DNA of 64,000 nt from an uncultured Flavobacteriaceae bacterium (GTDB taxonomy: Bacteria; Bacteroidota; Bacteroidia; Flavobacteriales; Flavobacteriaceae): NCBI GenBank assembly GCA_905181625.1, contig CAJIYJ010000001.1, forward strand, positions 94,889 to 158,888, given 5' to 3'. Each line of letters starts with the position of its first letter. The first letter of the stretch is position 1. Under the pieces are notes generated by a model that saw only the letters and a program-made list of their open reading frames with translations, was not told the origin of the DNA and did no database searches. This document shows positions 20,033 to 30,752 of the stretch, in pieces. Both the position numbers and the translations under genes were made by a program.

Positions 20033-20761
20033 ATGAATTTTTTGATAACTAATTTTATTCAAAATCAATATCCGCACTATATAATTGACCTTCAATCAAC
20101 TGAAGGTGTTAGGAATTTAATTATTACTTCTTTTGTAATAGTATTAATTCTAACATTAGGGAAGTATTTAAATAAAAAATCAAAACTAAATTTAGCAAAA
20201 GCAATTTGTATCCTAGCCATTTTTTTAACTCTATACAGTCACTTAATTGATCTAATTAATGGCAACTGGTGGCTGCATGAAGACCTTCCTCTGCACTTAT
20301 GTTCTATTTCTAATCTAATTTTATGCGTTATTTTGTTTATTCCAAAAAACAACAAACTATTTGAATTTCTTTTTTACTGCGGTTTTTTAGGTGGTTTGAT
20401 GGCAATTTTAACACCTCAAATAAATTATTATGATGGCGGATTTTTTATGTATTATGAATATTACATAAATCATGGAAGTATAATGCTTATTCCTCTATTT
20501 ATGTTTTATCAACTTGAAATGAAACTTTCTAAGTATTCATGGTTAAAAACATTTATAATTCTTAATATTTTAATGGTCATTATTATGCCATTAAATTATT
20601 TAATAGGATCAGGATCTAATTATATGTACTTAGCTGAATCTCCAAAAATTGACAACCCACTAGTTTTTGGTGACTGGCCTTATTATATATTAAATTGGGA
20701 AGTCATTGTATTAGTTTTATTTTATTTTACTTATTTAATATTCACTAGAAAAAAAATATAA
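20033..20761 (+). CDS. YwaF/TIGR02206-family integral membrane protein
   Basis: The 242-residue protein has about six hydrophobic segments. The segment NWWLHEDLPLHLCS, the later GFLGGLMAILTPQ, and a YYINHGSI motif are characteristic of the YwaF / TIGR02206 family. These conserved polar and histidine residues lie at the membrane face, but no biochemical role is established to my knowledge. The gene ends 2 bp before the methyltransferase gene and is likely translated from the same mRNA. Confidence 0.8.
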   Translation: MNFLITNFIQNQYPHYIIDLQSTEGVRNLIITSFVIVLILTLGKYLNKKSKLNLAKAICILAIFLTLYSHLIDLINGNWWLHEDLPLHLCSISNLILCVILFIPKNNKLFEFLFYCGFLGGLMAILTPQINYYDGGFFMYYEYYINHGSIMLIPLFMFYQLEMKLSKYSWLKTFIILNILMVIIMPLNYLIGSGSNYMYLAESPKIDNPLVFGDWPYYILNWEVIVLVLFYFTYLIFTRKKI

Positions 20762-20763
20762 TT

Positions 20764-21378
20764 TTGAAAAAAAGTCCAATAGATATCTTTAGTCAATGGG
20801 TTGACGAAGGGAAAGATGATGGCATGGAAAAAAATCATATGCTTTCTGTTAAAAGTATGTTAGATTTTGTATTAAAAGACTTAGAAGATTTTACCTTTAT
20901 TGATGCTGGATGTGGCACAGGATGGGTCGTAAGAATGGTTTCAGAAGTTGAATCATGCATTAGTTCAAACGGAGTAGATGGTTCGTTAAAAATGATTAAT
21001 AAGGCTAAAGGATTAGATTCTACAAACAAATATGATTGTGCCGATTTAATAGAATGGAAACCAAATTCAAAAAAAGACGTAGTACATTCAATGGAAGTTC
21101 TCTATTACTTTAAAAAACCTATTGAAGTATTAAAAAATATTCATAAAAACTGGCTTAACGATAACGGAAGGTTAATTATTGGTATAGATTTTTATTTTGA
21201 AAACAAAGCTTCACATGATTGGCCTGAGAAAACAAATGTTAGCATCATGACTCTTCTAACAACCAAACAATGGGAAAAGTCATTAATTGATGTAGGTTTT
21301 AAGAATGTAAAAAGCTGGACAGCAGGTAAAACTGATGATTGGAATGGTACACTAATACTTTCAGGAACTAAAGATTAA
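20764..21378 (+). CDS. Class I SAM-dependent methyltransferase
   Basis: The 204-residue protein contains the SAM-binding motif I FIDAGCGTGWVV followed by the acidic GVDGS turn, and later the DVVHSMEVLYY and LIIGIDFY strands of a Rossmann-type methyltransferase. The start is TTG at 20764, two bases after the upstream stop; no in-frame ATG gives a complete motif I region as well. The substrate is unknown. Its 3' end overlaps the convergent rhodanese gene by 4 bp. Confidence 0.8.
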   Translation: MKKSPIDIFSQWVDEGKDDGMEKNHMLSVKSMLDFVLKDLEDFTFIDAGCGTGWVVRMVSEVESCISSNGVDGSLKMINKAKGLDSTNKYDCADLIEWKPNSKKDVVHSMEVLYYFKKPIEVLKNIHKNWLNDNGRLIIGIDFYFENKASHDWPEKTNVSIMTLLTTKQWEKSLIDVGFKNVKSWTAGKTDDWNGTLILSGTKD

Positions 21379-21758
21379 TTTTCTTTTTTTTGATTATTAG
21401 ACCAACTGACATAACCATCTTTTAAATCATATATTTTTAAAAAACCTTGATTTATTAACTTGTCAGATGTCCTTCTACTTCTATTACCTGATTTACAGTA
21501 TATATATAAAGGTTTGTTTTTATCAATATTTTCAAAATAAGAGTTGAAAAAATTTTCTTTGTAGTAGTCAACATTAACTGCACCTTTTATATGACCATCT
21601 GAATACTCTTCAAAAGTTCTTACATCAATCAATATAACATTTTCTAATTCAATATTTTTTTTAAAAGTATCAAAGTCTAAAACCTCATATTTTCTTTGAT
21701 TTGAAATCTGAGAAAAACAAACCAAGGGGACAAAAAGTAATATTATTAATTTATACAT
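21375..21758 (-). CDS. Exported single-domain rhodanese
   Basis: The 127-residue protein has a signal peptide (MYKLIILLFVPLVCFSQ) and one rhodanese domain: LIDVRTFEEYSDGHIKGAVNV, then the active-site loop YCKSGNRS with the catalytic cysteine, and a C-terminal DLKDGYVSW. It should carry or transfer sulfane sulfur in the periplasm. It overlaps the 3' end of the persulfide dioxygenase-like gene by 13 bp and is probably translated with it, so the two form a sulfur-handling pair on opposite sides of the inner membrane. Confidence 0.88.
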   Translation of the reverse strand: MYKLIILLFVPLVCFSQISNQRKYEVLDFDTFKKNIELENVILIDVRTFEEYSDGHIKGAVNVDYYKENFFNSYFENIDKNKPLYIYCKSGNRSRRTSDKLINQGFLKIYDLKDGYVSWSNNQKKEN

Positions 21759-23143
21759 GTTTTTTCTAATATATTGAAATTTTCTTTTCGAATAGCGGCA
21801 AAACCCCCACTTACATCAACAATTGACTTAAAACCATTTCTTTTAAGTAAAGAAGCAGCTATCATACTTCGATATCCTCCAGCACAATGAATAAAATGCT
21901 TGTCCATTTTGTCAATTTCTAAAACATCATCCGTAAAATCATCTAATGGAATATTTATAGATTCATTTAAATATCCATTATTTCTCTCTCCATTCTTTCT
22001 TACATCAATTAAACTTATTGAACCAATTATTTTATTTAAGTCTTTTGCAGAAATAGAATCAACAGAATCAAACTGATTATCAGAATTTTTCCAAACATCA
22101 AATCCACCATCTAGAAATCCAAGACAATTATCAAAACCAACTCTTGATAATCTTATTATAGCTTCTTGTTCTTTATCTTTTTCAGAAATTAGTAAAATTT
22201 TAGTGTCGATTTCCTTTATAACAGACCCTACCCAAGGAGCAAAACTTCCATTTAATCCAATAAAAATTGATCCAGGCACAAATCCTTGTTTAAATAAATT
22301 TTGGTTTCTTACATCCAAAACTACCGTGTTATCATTTTGCATTAACATTTTGAATTTATCCAAACTCAGTTCCTTCAAACTTTTCTCTAAAACTTTATCA
22401 AAATCTAAATAACCTTCTTGATTTAATTTCACATTAGAAGGGAAATATACAGGTGGATTTGGCAAGTCGTGAGTTAATTCTTTTATAAAATCTTCTTTAT
22501 TTAAAGAACCATTTAAAGCATAGTTAATTATTTTTTGATTAGCTAGAGTATCTACTGTCTCTTTCATCATATTTTTTCCACAAGCAGATCCTGCACCATG
22601 AGCAGGATAAATCAAAATATGCTCTGGTAAATATTTTATTTTATTGTTAACTGAGTCAAATAAAATTCCTGCTAATTCTTCTTTAGTAATTTTTTGAGAT
22701 TTTTGAGCTAAATCTGGTCTACCTACATCCCCTAAAAACAACGTATCTCCTGTGAACAAACAGTATTCTTTTTTGTTTTCGTCTTTTAGCAAATAACAAG
22801 TACTCTCTAGTGTATGACCTGGTGTATGAATTGCTGTAATTGTAATCTTTCCTATCCTGAATTCCTCATTATCTTTAGCTATAATACATTCAAATTCAGG
22901 TTTTGCATTTGGCCCAAATATAATTGGTGCTCTGGTTTTTCTTGAAAGGGTTAAATGTCCACTAATAAAATCAGCATGAAAATGAGTTTCAAATATGTAT
23001 TTAATTTTTGAATTTGAAGACTCTGCTAATTCGATATATTGAGACACCTCTCTTAAAGGATCGATTACAGCAGCTTCTCCATTACTTTCTATGTAATAAG
23101 CTCCCTGAAATAAACAACCAGTGTAAATTTGTTTAACTATCAA
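21746..23143 (-). CDS. Persulfide dioxygenase-like MBL-fold hydrolase fused to two rhodanese domains
   Basis: The 465-residue protein begins with a metallo-beta-lactamase domain that has the ETHE1-type signature: THFHADFISGH, HTPGHT, FTGDTLFLGDVGRPDL and a late YPAHGAGS. Two rhodanese domains follow, at about 250-360 and 370-460. The first has LISEKDKEQ where the active-site loop should be and lacks the catalytic cysteine. The second retains it in HCAGGYRS. Enzymes of this layout oxidise glutathione persulfide or related persulfides to sulfite. There is no signal peptide, so it is cytoplasmic. The gene overlaps the exported rhodanese gene. Confidence 0.88.
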   Translation of the reverse strand: MIVKQIYTGCLFQGAYYIESNGEAAVIDPLREVSQYIELAESSNSKIKYIFETHFHADFISGHLTLSRKTRAPIIFGPNAKPEFECIIAKDNEEFRIGKITITAIHTPGHTLESTCYLLKDENKKEYCLFTGDTLFLGDVGRPDLAQKSQKITKEELAGILFDSVNNKIKYLPEHILIYPAHGAGSACGKNMMKETVDTLANQKIINYALNGSLNKEDFIKELTHDLPNPPVYFPSNVKLNQEGYLDFDKVLEKSLKELSLDKFKMLMQNDNTVVLDVRNQNLFKQGFVPGSIFIGLNGSFAPWVGSVIKEIDTKILLISEKDKEQEAIIRLSRVGFDNCLGFLDGGFDVWKNSDNQFDSVDSISAKDLNKIIGSISLIDVRKNGERNNGYLNESINIPLDDFTDDVLEIDKMDKHFIHCAGGYRSMIAASLLKRNGFKSIVDVSGGFAAIRKENFNILEKTCIN

Positions 23144-23245
23144 TCTTTATTATTAATTACATAAAAATATAAATAATGAACGGTTTATTTTACTTTAAAT
23201 TTAAATTTTAAAATATTAACTTTCTGAAAACCAAAGTTTAGATTA

Positions 23246-23998
23246 ATGATTCATACAAAATACAAATATGGAATTTGTGATTTAAGTGTAATTCCTGTCA
23301 GAAAAAGTTCATCTAGCAAAAGTGAATTAGTAACTCAATTGCTATTTGGAGAACTTTATACCATAACTAAACAAACTGATAAATGGTCCTATATCATAAT
23401 TCATGATGATTCATATAGTGGATGGGTTAATTATTCTCAATTAAAAATAATACCCAAAATTGATTTTGATAAGTTAAAAACAGGAAAAGATGATTTTTCG
23501 TTAAATATAACTGATTTTATAAGCAAGGGTTTAGAACCTACTATAGTTCCTATTGGGAGTTCAATAAGCTCATGTCTATATTTAGATTACAAATTTAACG
23601 GAAAATCATCTGAGTTTATTAAAGATTATGATGTTATTAAAATTGCAATGAAATTCTTAAACTCCCCCTACTTATGGGGAGGAAAAACTCCCTTTGGAAT
23701 TGATTGCTCTGGCTTTACTCAGACAGTGTATAAAATAAATAATATTAGATTAGACAGAGATGCGAGTCAACAGGCTAATCAAGGAACGCTGATAAGTGAA
23801 AAAGAAATAAAATCAGGAGATTTAGCTTTTTTTGGTGAAACAGAAAAATCAATAACACATGTGGGAATTATGCTTAATAAAAACAAAATAATTCATGCAT
23901 TTGGAAAAGTGAGAATTGATACGATTAATTTAAAAGGAATACTTAAATCAAATGAAAGAGAAGTTACACACAAACTGTTGTTTTTTAGAACTTACTGA
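23246..23998 (+). CDS. SH3b plus NlpC/P60 peptidoglycan endopeptidase-like protein
   Basis: The 250-residue protein has an N-terminal SH3-like part (VIPVRKSSSSKSE ... GWVNYSQL) and a C-terminal C40 peptidase domain. The catalytic cysteine is C154 in GIDCSGF, and the histidines are H205 in THVGI and H217 in IIHAFG. Enzymes of this type cleave the gamma-D-Glu to diamino acid bond in cell-wall peptides. No signal peptide is visible, so a role on imported muropeptides in the cytoplasm is as likely as wall cleavage. Its 3' end overlaps the TPR gene on the other strand by 7 bp. Confidence 0.88.
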   Translation: MIHTKYKYGICDLSVIPVRKSSSSKSELVTQLLFGELYTITKQTDKWSYIIIHDDSYSGWVNYSQLKIIPKIDFDKLKTGKDDFSLNITDFISKGLEPTIVPIGSSISSCLYLDYKFNGKSSEFIKDYDVIKIAMKFLNSPYLWGGKTPFGIDCSGFTQTVYKINNIRLDRDASQQANQGTLISEKEIKSGDLAFFGETEKSITHVGIMLNKNKIIHAFGKVRIDTINLKGILKSNEREVTHKLLFFRTY

Positions 23999-25257
23999 TT
24001 CGTTTCCAACTCATTAATCTTAGCGCTCATTAATTTATATTTTTCATCAAAACCTATGGTTCCATATATATTTTTAGCAGTTTTGAGTGCTTCAATATTT
24101 TTTGGATCAATTTCTATTAATTTTTCTAAATAAGGTAAACAAGAAGAAAACAAAGTCTCTCTTTCTGATTTTAGCACGTCATATTTATCATAGTCTTTTC
24201 TCGAAGTTCCCAATCCATTCATCTGATCAACTAAAGCTTTCTCCCCTTCAAGAATCAACCCAACTATATTAAGATAAGTTGGCGCATAAGAATCATCTAG
24301 TTCGAGAGCTTTTTTATAATAATTCATCGAATCTTCAAGCTCACCTTGTTCTTGATTAATAACCCCTAAATTATAATACAAAATTGCATTATTTGGATCT
24401 TTAGTAATTGCTTCTTGCATCAATTCTTTAAACTTTAACCTGTCTCCGATTTTTATATAAAGATCAGCTTCTGAAAGTAATAAATTAATATCTTCAGGAT
24501 TAACGGCTCTGGCCTCTTTAATTGCAGATATTGCTAAATCAACTTCACCAGTCTGAACGTAAATTAAGGCAATGTTTTTAATTATTTCAGGGAGTCTAGA
24601 TTCTGTTTTTCCTATCCTAGCATTAGTATAATCTTTTGAAGATTTAAAAAGATTGTATTCTGTTTCTGTTACTTTTTCTTCAATACCCGTTTCAACTGGA
24701 GTAACAAAAAATTCAGAAACTATGCCTGTATAATCCATGTTTTTTAATGCCAAATAGTATTCTAATGAAATTTTATAATCCTTTCCATTTACAGCACTAG
24801 ATGCAGCAAAATACAGATAATTGATGTTTTTTTCTTTTTCTGGGTAAATCAAATATGCTTCATACAGTTTTTTTGAAGCACTTTTAAAATCATCATTTTT
24901 ATTGTCAGCTACTGCTGAATTTACCAACTCAACCTCAACCTCCTCAATTTTATTATTTGATAATTCAACATATTTGTTCAATTTAATCTTCTTATCAATT
25001 TCAATTGCTTTTTTTAACGATGCTACAGATTCATAAGATTTAGAATCCTCTTTTAAAGCCCAACCATTCAAGTAATAATATTGAGCTTGATATTTCTGAT
25101 CAGTCCCATCAATCAATGATTCAATTTGATTTAAAGCATTCAAAGCTTCAACGTAAAAGCTCTGGTCTAACAACTTTGCTGCTTTTCTTAACTCCTTCTT
25201 TTGAGCAAATGATAAAAAGGAAAATGATAGTAAACCAATTAGTAATATTTTTTTCAT
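23992..25257 (-). CDS. Exported tetratricopeptide-repeat protein
   Basis: The 421-residue protein starts with a signal peptide (MKKILLIGLLSFSFLSFAQ) and then carries several TPR units. The clearest are near residues 225-330, where A-L-Y-Y-N-L-G-V ... DSMNYYKKALELDDSYAPTYLN follows the helix-turn-helix TPR consensus. There are no enzyme motifs, so it is a periplasmic or outer-membrane-associated scaffold. It starts 11 bp after the end of gyrA and is probably read from the gyrA promoter. Confidence 0.85.
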   Translation of the reverse strand: MKKILLIGLLSFSFLSFAQKKELRKAAKLLDQSFYVEALNALNQIESLIDGTDQKYQAQYYYLNGWALKEDSKSYESVASLKKAIEIDKKIKLNKYVELSNNKIEEVEVELVNSAVADNKNDDFKSASKKLYEAYLIYPEKEKNINYLYFAASSAVNGKDYKISLEYYLALKNMDYTGIVSEFFVTPVETGIEEKVTETEYNLFKSSKDYTNARIGKTESRLPEIIKNIALIYVQTGEVDLAISAIKEARAVNPEDINLLLSEADLYIKIGDRLKFKELMQEAITKDPNNAILYYNLGVINQEQGELEDSMNYYKKALELDDSYAPTYLNIVGLILEGEKALVDQMNGLGTSRKDYDKYDVLKSERETLFSSCLPYLEKLIEIDPKNIEALKTAKNIYGTIGFDEKYKLMSAKINELETNQ

Positions 25258-25268
25258 CTCTTAATTTA

Positions 25269-27821
25269 TTAAGTGTTATTTTCTTCGTTGTTTTCTTCCT
25301 TATTGTCTTCGTTGTTACTTTCTTTACTAACTCCGGCGTTTTCGTCCGAAACTTCGATTTCTTCTAAATCAGCAACATCTTCATCGTTATTAACAACTTT
25401 TGCAACAGCAGCAATTGAGTCAGAATCTTTCAAATTAATTAGTTTAACTCCTTGAGTGGCTCTTCCCATGACTCTTAAAGAAGAAACTTGCATTCTAATT
25501 GCAATTCCAGATTTATTTATAATCATTAAATCATCACTATCAGAAACATTTTTTATAGAAACTAGCTCTCCTGTCTTCTCAGTGATTGAAATCGTTTTAA
25601 CACCCTTACCACCTCTATTTGTGATTCTATAGTCTTCTAGACTAGATCTTTTTCCGTATCCATTTTCAGAAACTACTAAAATATCACTATCCATATCGTT
25701 AACACAAATCATGCCGACTACTGCATCCTTGTCATCTTTTAATCTAATTCCTCTAACTCCTGAAGCATTTCTACCCATAGGACGAGTTTTACTCTCTTCA
25801 AACCTAATACACTTACCAGACTTTACCGCGATCAAAACTTGAGAATTTCCTGTAGTTAATTTAGCTTCTAATAATTCATCATCATCTTTAATTGTAATGG
25901 CATTAATCCCATTAGACCTAGGTCTTGAATATTGTTCAAGAGAAGTTTTCTTGACCTGTCCCTTTTTAGTGGTCATAATCACATAGTGATTGTTTATGTA
26001 ATCTTCATCTTTTAAATCTTGTGTACAAATGAATGCTTTAACCTCGTCATCTTGCTCTATGTTTATTAAGTTTTGCATTGCCCTACCTTTAGAAGTTTTA
26101 CTTCCTTCAGGGATTTCAAATACTCTCATCCAAAAGCATTTTCCTTTTTGAGTAAAGAAAAGCATGTATTGGTGGTTAGTACCTACAAACAAATGTTCAA
26201 GAAAATCTTCATTCCTTGTGGTAGAACCTTTTTGACCTACTCCACCTCTATTTTGTGTTTTATATTCTACTAATGGTGTTCTTTTTATGTAACCAGCATT
26301 TGATATAGTCAAAACAACCTTCTCATCAGGAATCATATCTTCCATGCTCAAATCACCACCAGCATATTCAATTTGAGACCTTCTTTCATCACCATATTTC
26401 TCTAAAACCTGTGAGAGTTCAGTCTTAATAATACTCATTCTTAATTCTTTACTATCTAGGATACCTTTTAATTTTTTAATGGTATCCATTAAATCATCAA
26501 ATTCTGATCTTAACTTATCTTGCTCAAGGCCAGTTAATTGTCTAAGTCTCATCTCTACAATAGCCTTAGACTGTATCTCACTTAGCTTAAATTCAGACAT
26601 TAATCTCTCCCTAGCCTGATCTGCATTTGAAGAAGATCTAATTAAGGCTATTACCTTATCTATATTGTCAGAAGCTATGATTAAACCTTCTAAAATATGA
26701 GCTCTTTCTTCAGCTTTTCTTAATTCATACTGTGTCCTTCTAACCACTACTTCATGTCTGTGATCAACAAAGTGACCTATCATTTCTTTTAAATTCAACA
26801 TTTGGGGCCTACCTTTTACAAGGGCAATGTTGTTAACACTAAAAGATGATTGTAAAGCAGTGTGTTTGTAAAGAGTATTTAAAACTATATTAGGAATAGC
26901 GTCTCTTTTTAAAATATAAACGATTCTCATTCCTTTTCTATCAGACTCATCTCTTATAGTTGATATTCCTTCAATTTTCTTATCGTTAACCATCTCAGCT
27001 GTCTTTCTAATCATCTCAGCCTTATTTACCTGATAAGGTATTTCAGTAACGATTATACACTCTCTTCCATTAACTTCTTCAATAACAGCTTTTGCTCTCA
27101 TCATTACTCTTCCTCTACCCGTATGAAAAGCTTCTTTAACACCATCATATCCATAAATGGTTCCTCCAGTTGGAAAATCTGGAGCTTTCACGTACTGCAT
27201 TAACTCATCAATAGTTATTTCATTGTTTTCAATATAAGCTACAGTTCCGTTAATAACTTCAGTCAGATTATGAGGGGGCATGTTTGTTGCCATACCAACA
27301 GCAATTCCACTTGCTCCATTTACTAAAAGATTAGGAATTCTAGTAGGTAATACTGTGGGTTCCATAATTGAATCATCATAATTCAATTGGTGATCTACAG
27401 TTTCCTTGTCTAGATCAGCAACCATCTCTTCAGAAATTTTCTGCATTCTAGCCTCAGTATAACGCATCGCAGCGGGACTATCTCCGTCAACTGAGCCAAA
27501 ATTACCTTGTCCATCAACCATCAAATATCTTAAACTCCACTCTTGAGCCATCCTAACCATAGTGTCATAAACAGAAGAATCTCCGTGAGGGTGGTACTTT
27601 CCTAAAACCTCTCCAACTATAAAAGCAGATTTCTTGAATTTACTAGACGACCTTAAACCTAATTGATGCATACCATACAAAACTCTTCTATGTACAGGTT
27701 TTAAACCGTCTCTAACGTCAGGCAATGCCCTAGAAACAATAACAGACATTGAATAATCAATGTAAGCTGATTTCATAGCGTCTTCTATGTTTACCGGTAT
27801 AAGCTTTTCTCCTTGACTCAT
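25269..27821 (-). CDS. gyrA: DNA gyrase subunit A
   Basis: The 850-residue protein is a full-length GyrA. The catalytic tyrosine is Y121 in [10 protein letters not shown]. The quinolone-resistance region reads [12 protein letters not shown], with S82 and D86 at the positions equivalent to E. coli S83 and D87, so both carry the susceptible residues. The C-terminal propeller has [10 protein letters not shown] and TNRGGKG, the GyrA-box region in the form usual in Bacteroidota. The last 30 residues are a very Asn/Glu-rich tail. The enzyme introduces negative supercoils together with GyrB, which is not in the window. It is divergent from clpC. Confidence 0.97.
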   Translation of the reverse strand: MSQGEKLIPVNIEDAMKSAYIDYSMSVIVSRALPDVRDGLKPVHRRVLYGMHQLGLRSSSKFKKSAFIVGEVLGKYHPHGDSSVYDTMVRMAQEWSLRYLMVDGQGNFGSVDGDSPAAMRYTEARMQKISEEMVADLDKETVDHQLNYDDSIMEPTVLPTRIPNLLVNGASGIAVGMATNMPPHNLTEVINGTVAYIENNEITIDELMQYVKAPDFPTGGTIYGYDGVKEAFHTGRGRVMMRAKAVIEEVNGRECIIVTEIPYQVNKAEMIRKTAEMVNDKKIEGISTIRDESDRKGMRIVYILKRDAIPNIVLNTLYKHTALQSSFSVNNIALVKGRPQMLNLKEMIGHFVDHRHEVVVRRTQYELRKAEERAHILEGLIIASDNIDKVIALIRSSSNADQARERLMSEFKLSEIQSKAIVEMRLRQLTGLEQDKLRSEFDDLMDTIKKLKGILDSKELRMSIIKTELSQVLEKYGDERRSQIEYAGGDLSMEDMIPDEKVVLTISNAGYIKRTPLVEYKTQNRGGVGQKGSTTRNEDFLEHLFVGTNHQYMLFFTQKGKCFWMRVFEIPEGSKTSKGRAMQNLINIEQDDEVKAFICTQDLKDEDYINNHYVIMTTKKGQVKKTSLEQYSRPRSNGINAITIKDDDELLEAKLTTGNSQVLIAVKSGKCIRFEESKTRPMGRNASGVRGIRLKDDKDAVVGMICVNDMDSDILVVSENGYGKRSSLEDYRITNRGGKGVKTISITEKTGELVSIKNVSDSDDLMIINKSGIAIRMQVSSLRVMGRATQGVKLINLKDSDSIAAVAKVVNNDEDVADLEEIEVSDENAGVSKESNNEDNKEENNEENNT

Positions 27822-27856
27822 GTAGTATCTATTTTATACGTTAATTTATAACCAAA

Positions 27857-27864
27857 CAAATATA
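27857..27864 (-). promoter_or_regulatory. -7 promoter element for gyrA
   Basis: The minus strand reads TATATTTG here, 36 bp before the gyrA start codon, and matches TAnnTTTG. No convincing TTG is present at the -33 position. No equivalent element was found for the divergent clpC gene. Confidence 0.45.
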
Positions 27865-28026
27865 ACGATTGCCTCAGTCATATGTGTTATATAAAGTATA
27901 TAATTTTAGAAAAATTTATTAACATATTTTAATAAAACAATTGTTTAATTCACTAATAAAAAAACTTGCAATTAAAAAAAATTTTTTGTCTATTTACTTT
28001 AAACTATACCTATAAAACGTAATTGA

Positions 28027-30561
28027 ATGGACGATAATTTTTCCTCAAGAGTAAAAGATGTAATAACTTATAGTAAAGAAGAGGCTTTAAGACTTGGCCA
28101 CGATTTTATTGGTACCGAACACTTGTTATTGGGTATTTTAAGAGATGGTGGTGGAAAAGCTATTAATATTTTAAACTCACTTGAAATTGATTTAGATTAT
28201 TTAAGGAAAAAAGTAGAAATCTTAAGTCCTCCAAATCCAATTAATGATTTTGATCAGAATCATAAAAAAAACCTTCACTTAACTAGGCAAGCAGAAAGAG
28301 CTTTGAAAACAACTTTTTTAGAAGCTAAACTTTTTCAAGGAAAATCTATTAATACAGCTCATTTACTTTTGTGTATTTTAAGAAACGAAAATGACCCTAC
28401 AACAAAACTTTTAATTAAGTTACAACTAGATTACGAAACAGTTAAAGAACAGTTTAAGTACATGCTTACGGAATCAGACGATAGTTTTTCTGCTTTACCT
28501 TCATCTGAGACATTTCCTGAGGATTCAAAAGAGGACGACAGCCCAATTGATGAAAATCCTTTTACTATAAAGTCTGATACCAAATCAAAGGTGAAGTCAA
28601 AAACTCCTGTATTAGATAATTTCGGAAGAGACCTAACGTTTTTGGCTAGTCAAGGAAAATTAGACCCAGTAATTGGCAGAGAAAAAGAAATTGAAAGAGT
28701 CTCTCAGATTCTAAGTAGAAGAAAGAAAAACAATCCATTACTTATCGGAGAACCAGGTGTTGGTAAGTCAGCTATAGCAGAAGGTTTAGCCTTAAGAATT
28801 ATTGAAAAAAAAGTCTCAAGAATTCTTTATAATAAAAGAGTAGTAACATTAGATTTAGCTAGTATTGTCGCTGGAACAAAATACAGAGGACAGTTTGAAG
28901 AAAGAATGAAGGCTGTGATGAATGAAATCGAGAAAAATGACAATATTATTCTCTTTATAGATGAAATCCATACAATTGTTGGAGCTGGAGGAGCTACTGG
29001 AAGTTTAGATGCATCCAATATGTTTAAACCAGCATTAGCTAGAGGTGAAATACAGTGTATTGGCGCAACAACACTAGATGAATACAGACAGTATATTGAG
29101 AAAGATGGAGCATTAGAAAGAAGGTTTCAAAAAATAATAATTGAACCTACTTCAATTGATGAAACAATAGAGATATTACAAAACATTAAAGACAAGTACG
29201 AATCTCATCATAATGTTAATTATACCGATGAAGCTTTAATAGCTTGTGTTAAATTAACTGATCGCTATGTTTCTGATCGTTTTCTTCCTGACAAAGCAAT
29301 TGACGCCATGGATGAAGCTGGATCTAGGGTTCATATAACCAACATGGATGTTCCTAAAAATGTTATTAATTTAGAAGTTAGTTTAGAATCCGTAAAAGAA
29401 AAAAAGAATGAAGTTGTTAAAAAGCAAAAGTATGAAGAGGCGGCTAAATTAAGAGATGATGAAAAAAGAATTGAAAAGGAACTTCTTGCTGCTCAAGATA
29501 AATGGCAAGAAGATTTAAAACTACACAGAGAAACCGTAACTGAAGATGATATTTCAGAGGTGGTTTCAATGATTACTGGAATACCAATTAATAAAATTGC
29601 AAAGGCTGAATTAAACCAATTATCAAAACTTGATAAAAATATTTCTGGTAAAGTAATAGGTCAAGATGAAGCAGTGGGTAAAGTAGTAAAGGCTATTCAA
29701 AGAAATAGAGCAGGAATTAAAGATCCTAACAAACCTATTGGATCATTTATTTTTTTAGGACAAACTGGTGTTGGAAAAACACAATTAGCAAAAATACTAT
29801 CCTCAGAACTCTTTAATGGAGCTGATTCTTTGATTAGGGTAGACATGAGTGAATACATGGAGAAGTTTGCTATTTCAAGATTAATTGGTGCACCTCCCGG
29901 ATATGTTGGCTATGAAGAAGGTGGACAGTTGACTGAAAAGGTAAGAAGAAAACCTTACAGTGTTATATTGTTAGATGAGATTGAAAAAGCACACCCTGAT
30001 GTATTTAATATGTTATTACAAATATTAGATGAAGGTGTAATGACAGATAGTCTAGGAAGAAAAATTGATTTCAAAAACACTATTATTATAATGACTTCAA
30101 ATTTAGGTGCAAGACAAGTAAAGGATTTCGGAAACGGAGTAGGGTTTGGAACTGAAGCAGTAAAATCTCAGGAATCAAAAAATATAAGAAGCACTATAGA
30201 AAAATCATTAAAAAAAGCTTTTTCACCAGAATTTTTAAATAGAATTGATGAAATTGTAATATTCAATAGCCTAGAAAAAGAAGATCTTAAAAAAATAATT
30301 TCTATCGAACTAGAAAAACTCAAATCAAGAATAAAAGATTTAGGATACGAAATTAAAATATCAAAAAAAGCTGTTAATTTTCTATGTGAAAAGGGATACG
30401 ACAAGAAATATGGAGCTAGACCCTTAAAAAGGGCTATTCAAAATTACATAGAAGATTTAATTGCAGAAGAAATAGTTCAGTCAAAACTTAAAAAAGGAAA
30501 CAATATAAAAATTGATTGGAATGGAAAATCTGAAAAATTAGATTTAATTTCATTAAAATAA
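28027..30561 (+). CDS. clpC: ATP-dependent Clp protease ATP-binding subunit ClpC
   Basis: The 844-residue AAA+ unfoldase has the Clp N-terminal repeat (residues 1-145) and a first AAA module with Walker A GEPGVGKS at 241-248 and Walker B LFIDEIH. A UVR-like middle segment (EEAAKLRDDEKRIEKE) lies near 468-485. The second AAA module has GQTGVGKT at 578-585 and LLDEIEKAHPDV. A C-terminal D2-small domain ends the protein. This architecture distinguishes ClpC from ClpB and ClpA. It feeds substrates to ClpP, which is not in the window. It stands alone between gyrA and the threonine operon. Confidence 0.95.
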   Translation: MDDNFSSRVKDVITYSKEEALRLGHDFIGTEHLLLGILRDGGGKAINILNSLEIDLDYLRKKVEILSPPNPINDFDQNHKKNLHLTRQAERALKTTFLEAKLFQGKSINTAHLLLCILRNENDPTTKLLIKLQLDYETVKEQFKYMLTESDDSFSALPSSETFPEDSKEDDSPIDENPFTIKSDTKSKVKSKTPVLDNFGRDLTFLASQGKLDPVIGREKEIERVSQILSRRKKNNPLLIGEPGVGKSAIAEGLALRIIEKKVSRILYNKRVVTLDLASIVAGTKYRGQFEERMKAVMNEIEKNDNIILFIDEIHTIVGAGGATGSLDASNMFKPALARGEIQCIGATTLDEYRQYIEKDGALERRFQKIIIEPTSIDETIEILQNIKDKYESHHNVNYTDEALIACVKLTDRYVSDRFLPDKAIDAMDEAGSRVHITNMDVPKNVINLEVSLESVKEKKNEVVKKQKYEEAAKLRDDEKRIEKELLAAQDKWQEDLKLHRETVTEDDISEVVSMITGIPINKIAKAELNQLSKLDKNISGKVIGQDEAVGKVVKAIQRNRAGIKDPNKPIGSFIFLGQTGVGKTQLAKILSSELFNGADSLIRVDMSEYMEKFAISRLIGAPPGYVGYEEGGQLTEKVRRKPYSVILLDEIEKAHPDVFNMLLQILDEGVMTDSLGRKIDFKNTIIIMTSNLGARQVKDFGNGVGFGTEAVKSQESKNIRSTIEKSLKKAFSPEFLNRIDEIVIFNSLEKEDLKKIISIELEKLKSRIKDLGYEIKISKKAVNFLCEKGYDKKYGARPLKRAIQNYIEDLIAEEIVQSKLKKGNNIKIDWNGKSEKLDLISLK

Positions 30562-30752
30562 ACACTTATTTAGGTTTTATCACACTATTTAAATAACACA
30601 CTTTAATTGTACTTGTTTTTTTGATTTTATTAAAGAAATCTCATTTTAACACAACAAGTTTTATTAAATTCTCATTATTGTTAGATATTTCTTTTTTATT
30701 TATTTATCAATAAATATTTTCTTTAGGTTAGTGGAATATTTATAGATATTAA

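Noticed and set aside
25116-25455. Plus-strand frames across the gyrA 3' end and the TPR gene start
   Set aside because: They are antisense to well-supported genes and rich in Ser/Leu/Phe runs, which is what the Asn/Glu-rich and AT-rich coding strand produces in the complementary frame.
30556-30571. Short hairpin at the end of clpC
   Set aside because: The stem is six A/T pairs with a four-base loop, too weak to call a terminator.
30562-30752. Possible threonine attenuator leader before thrA
   Set aside because: There is no ATG-started peptide rich in Thr or Ile codons and no strong terminator stem.
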